A model generated the notes under the pieces. The model was not told the origin of the DNA and did no database searches. It saw only the letters and a program-made list of their open reading frames with translations. From Ga0077555 sp050250755 (GTDB lineage Bacteria; Pseudomonadota; Alphaproteobacteria; Rhizobiales; Hyphomicrobiaceae), in contig JBFWOB010000012.1 in NCBI GenBank assembly GCA_050250755.1, positions 62,001 to 126,000 on the forward strand: a DNA stretch of 64,000 bases, in the 5' to 3' direction. This document shows, piece after piece, positions 61,378-64,000 of this stretch (its first letter is position 1; each line of letters starts with the position of its first letter). The position numbers and the translations under genes were made by a program.

Positions 61378-63252
61378 ATGTCGCAACGTGTGCTGCCAGC
61401 CGGGTTCGCCCGCATCGGCATCTTTGCCGATCTGACAGATGAGGAGCGCGCCGCGTTCGAGGCGGAGCTCGAACCCATGTCGCTTCAGCGCGGTGAGGTG
61501 CTCGTTTGCCAGGGCGAGGATACTGATGCTCTTTATATCGTCGTATCGGGACGCTTCGACGTCCGCGTCACGGGGCGGAACGGATCGATAGCTGAGATCG
61601 GGCCGGGATCGCCGGTGGGGGAGATCGCGTTCCTCGCCGGGGGAGTGCGAACCGCGACGGTAACCGCCGTCCGCGATAGCCTGGTTCTTCGGCTCGAACG
61701 CGGTGATTTCGATAGGCTTTGCCGACGAATTCCGCGGATATGGGAAACGCTGACGACGTCTCTGGCGCGTCGACTTGCCGATCAGACGACGGGACGTGCT
61801 CAACAGACTGTCAGCACTCCGCGCACCATTGCACTGATCCGGGCAGGGAAGGAAGCCGTTCCACTGGCGTTCATCGGAGAGCTCGCGGCGGCTTTTGAGC
61901 GGACAGGGCGCACCGTCGTGATCGATGGCCGTAGCGTGACGGCACTGATTGGCGACTGTGATCTTGGCAGCAGCCGCGCCACGGAGACGCTGAATTCCCT
62001 CGAAGGTCGGCATGACACCGTCATCTACGTTGCTGATCCATTGCTCACGGCCTGGTCGGAGAAGGCTATCAGGCAAGCCGATCTGGTGCTGAGGGTCGGT
62101 CTCGTCGATCGTGATGCGACGGCGACGGTGGCAGAGAATGTGCTCGAGACCTTCGCGGGGGCGCTTCTTGCGTCCGGGGCCCAACGCTTGGTGCTGCTGC
62201 ATCCCAAGCGCCGGGGACCGCAAGGAACGCGATATTGGCTCGCGTCACGCTCAGTAGGGTCGCATCATCATGTGGCGTTGGGGGATCGGGCCGACGTTGA
62301 CCGTCTGGTACGTTTCGTTACCGGAAGCGCGCGCGGACTGGTCGCCTGCGGTGGTGGGGCATTCTGTGCGGCGCACGTCGGGCTCTACAAGGCGCTTTCC
62401 GAAGCAGACGTGTCGTTCGACATCATGGGTGGCACGAGCGGGGGTAGCGCCATAGCGGCGGGATTTGCAATGGGCCGGTCGGTCGACGAGATCGACCGCA
62501 TGGTGCACGAGATCTTCGTTCGGCAAAAAGCTCTCAGGCGTTATACGTGGCCTCGCTTTTCGCTTCTCGATCACACGCGTTTCGACCGATTGCTCGAGGA
62601 TTGCTATGGCGGGATCGACATCGAAGACCTGTGGCTTCCTTATTTCGCCGTCTCGACAAACCTGTCGCGGTACGGGCGCACGTGTCACGCTCGGGGAAGC
62701 CTCTGGGAGGCCGTGCGGGCGTCGAGTTCGATTCCTGCGTTGCTGCCCCCCTATTACACGCTAGATGGTGAGATGCTGGTCGATGGCGCGCTGGTGGACA
62801 ACGTGCCGGTACGTGTGATGCGCGAGCTCAAGGCGGGACCCAACGTCGTCATTGCTTTTGAGGTGCCGCAGGTTGAGCGTTTCGCTGTCAACTATCGAGC
62901 ATTCCCATCAAGGACGGCGTTCATAAAGCGGGCGTTGCTCCCATTTTCACGAAATGTGCTGCCGGACGCACCAAGTCTCGGAGCGGTGCTGATGCGCAGC
63001 ATGCTGGCCAACCGCAACGATTTCGAGCGCCATCTGCAGGAGAGCGATCTACTCATGGTGCCTCCCGTTCCCGCCGGCATGAGCATTCTTGACTGGGGCC
63101 GGCATGGCGAGCTGATGCAGGCGGCTTACGTGTGGGGCCTCAACGAAATCGGCCGGGCCCGGACGCATGGGCATCCTGCCGTCGAGATGTTCTCAGCCAG
63201 CTCTCCGATCGTGACAGTCCGGGGCCAATCGAGCAGTCGTGAGCAAATGTGA
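61378..63252 (+). CDS. cyclic nucleotide-binding domain / patatin-like protein
   Basis: A 624-residue fusion, similar in plan to neuropathy-target-esterase-like proteins. A cyclic nucleotide-binding domain covers about residues 10-125 (FADLTDEERAAFEAELEP, LYIVVSGRFDVRV, GPGSPVGEIAFLAGGVRTATV). A Rossmann-like middle part covers about 145-310. The patatin domain has GTSGG (Ser 354) and DGAL (Asp 469). The oxyanion loop is unusual: residues 325-332 read GGGAFCAA, where active members have GGGxRG or GGGxKG. The Arg is replaced by Phe 329, so activity is doubtful. ATG 61378 starts at the domain boundary; the frame is open to 61324. Confidence 0.88.
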   Translation: MSQRVLPAGFARIGIFADLTDEERAAFEAELEPMSLQRGEVLVCQGEDTDALYIVVSGRFDVRVTGRNGSIAEIGPGSPVGEIAFLAGGVRTATVTAVRDSLVLRLERGDFDRLCRRIPRIWETLTTSLARRLADQTTGRAQQTVSTPRTIALIRAGKEAVPLAFIGELAAAFERTGRTVVIDGRSVTALIGDCDLGSSRATETLNSLEGRHDTVIYVADPLLTAWSEKAIRQADLVLRVGLVDRDATATVAENVLETFAGALLASGAQRLVLLHPKRRGPQGTRYWLASRSVGSHHHVALGDRADVDRLVRFVTGSARGLVACGGGAFCAAHVGLYKALSEADVSFDIMGGTSGGSAIAAGFAMGRSVDEIDRMVHEIFVRQKALRRYTWPRFSLLDHTRFDRLLEDCYGGIDIEDLWLPYFAVSTNLSRYGRTCHARGSLWEAVRASSSIPALLPPYYTLDGEMLVDGALVDNVPVRVMRELKAGPNVVIAFEVPQVERFAVNYRAFPSRTAFIKRALLPFSRNVLPDAPSLGAVLMRSMLANRNDFERHLQESDLLMVPPVPAGMSILDWGRHGELMQAAYVWGLNEIGRARTHGHPAVEMFSASSPIVTVRGQSSSREQM

Positions 63253-63352
63253 TTGAGCAGACTGAGACGCGCTGTCCACTCAGCTTTAAACTGGGCTGTT
63301 CCAAGGTGTTTTTAGGTTATCATACAACTGAGTTTGCGAGGAGACGCACGAT

Positions 63353-63883
63353 ATGGTCTCACGGCGCGCTTTTGGTTTAGCCACCATTTCGACCTGCGCT
63401 GTCGCTCTGCTATTGCGGCAGGCTTCAGCGACCGATGCCCCTGAAGGAGTTTTTCCCGTGCAGAAATCCGATGACGACTGGCGGAAAGAGCTAACGAAAG
63501 AGCAATATAATGTATTGCGCAAGCACGGTACAGAACGGGCTTTCACAAGTCCGCTCGATAAGGTCTACAGCGCGGGCGAGTACCATTGTGCAGGCTGCGG
63601 GAGCCTGCTTTTCACGTCTGATACCAAATTCAACAGCGGTACAGGGTGGCCGAGCTTTTTCCGGCCTGTCGAGAATGCGATTGGCACGACAACCGATCGT
63701 AGTTTCTTTATGAGCCGCACGGAGGTGCATTGCGCGACGTGTGGCGGGCATCTCGGTCATGTTTTCCCCGACGGACCTCAGCCAACCGGTCTTCGGTATT
63801 GCATGAACGGAGTGGCCCTCAAATTCGAGGCGAAGAGCGACCCAGCGGTTGCAGGACCCGGCGCGGACGAGAAAAAGTCCTGA
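63353..63883 (+). CDS. msrB: peptide-methionine (R)-S-oxide reductase with Tat-type signal
   Basis: A 176-residue MsrB that reduces methionine R-sulfoxide in proteins. The zinc site is C79-x2-C82 (HCAGCG) and C127-x2-C130 (HCATCG), HLGHVFPDGP is conserved, and the catalytic Cys is C150 in GLRYCMNGVAL. The N-terminus, SRRAFGL followed by a hydrophobic run, fits the twin-arginine signal consensus, so the enzyme is probably exported folded. Another exported-protein gene begins 25 bp downstream and may be in the same operon. Confidence 0.94.
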   Translation: MVSRRAFGLATISTCAVALLLRQASATDAPEGVFPVQKSDDDWRKELTKEQYNVLRKHGTERAFTSPLDKVYSAGEYHCAGCGSLLFTSDTKFNSGTGWPSFFRPVENAIGTTTDRSFFMSRTEVHCATCGGHLGHVFPDGPQPTGLRYCMNGVALKFEAKSDPAVAGPGADEKKS

Positions 63884-63908
63884 TTTCAACCGGGTTGGAG
63901 GGTTCCAG

Positions 63909-64000
63909 ATGACGAGATTGGCTGGCGTGGCGACGTCGATTCTCGTCGCACTTGTACTGGCTTTGGCCGTCGGCCAAGTTGCAGTCGAAGCACAAGCGCC
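63909..64000 (+). CDS. start of an exported protein (partial, cut by window end)
   Basis: Only the first 30 or so residues are in the window: MTRLAGVATSILVALVLAL, then AVGQVAVEAQA, a typical signal peptide with an AxA-type cleavage site. An ATG follows the msrB stop by 25 bp. The product cannot be identified. Confidence 0.6.
   Translation, partial: MTRLAGVATSILVALVLALAVGQVAVEAQA

Noticed and set aside
1..64000. CRISPR arrays, insertion sequences, prophage or integrase genes
   Set aside because: No regularly spaced repeats, transposase, integrase or attachment-site duplications were seen.

Overview
The window reads as a chromosomal stretch of an alphaproteobacterium, most likely of the order Hyphomicrobiales (Rhizobiales). 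The pointers are an NDUFA12-type complex I accessory protein beside a DUF2155 protein, a class II (B12-dependent) NrdJ, a DUF1674/SdhAF4 gene divergent from htpX-rsmB, a rhizobial Kps/Rkp-type capsule locus, and many GTG/TTG starts in GC-rich DNA. This placement is inference from gene content; no rRNA or tRNA gene was seen.

Layout. 1-13 kb: housekeeping and metabolic genes (start of a flavin monooxygenase cut by the window edge, an alpha/beta hydrolase, DUF2155, NDUFA12, nrdJ, RlpA-like protein, a second hydrolase, ureidoglycine aminohydrolase, L,D-transpeptidase, AMP nucleosidase). 13.4-19 kb: a TRAP transporter operon with three tandem paralogous binding-protein genes in front of one dctQM pair, closed by a strong terminator. 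19-23 kb: acyl-CoA chemistry (SDR, class III CoA-transferase, CoA-binding protein, VOC protein, enoyl-CoA hydratase). 23-26 kb: a secreted protein, a thioesterase and rplM-rpsI.

26.7-44.9 kb is the accessory core: a capsule or surface-glycan locus. It holds ugd, a frameshifted kpsE, kpsT, two GT4-like glycosyltransferases, an unrecognised protein overlapping a methyltransferase, a Wza/KpsD-like lipoprotein, a CDP-alcohol phosphotransferase, an alpha-oxoamine synthase, a GNAT-like protein resembling the bacterial ceramide synthase family, an SDR, an intact kpsE-kpsM pair and manC. cysD-cysNC (sulfate activation, PAPS) follows. The oxoamine synthase, acyltransferase-like protein, SDR and CDP-alcohol transferase together look like a sphingoid/ceramide-type lipid module inside the capsule locus. 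I propose that it makes a lipid anchor or a co-regulated outer-membrane lipid; this is the most interesting hypothesis in the window.

48.5-64 kb: a small lipoprotein, paaABCDE (phenylacetyl-CoA epoxidase), a TadG-like vWA protein, sdhAF4-like gene, htpX, rsmB, an orphan oligopeptide-type binding protein, Fe/Mn superoxide dismutase, two adjacent patatin-like proteins (one a lipoprotein, one fused to a cyclic-nucleotide-binding domain with a degenerate oxyanion motif), a Tat-type MsrB and the start of another exported protein. Gene names rest on motif and domain recognition by eye; no database search was run.
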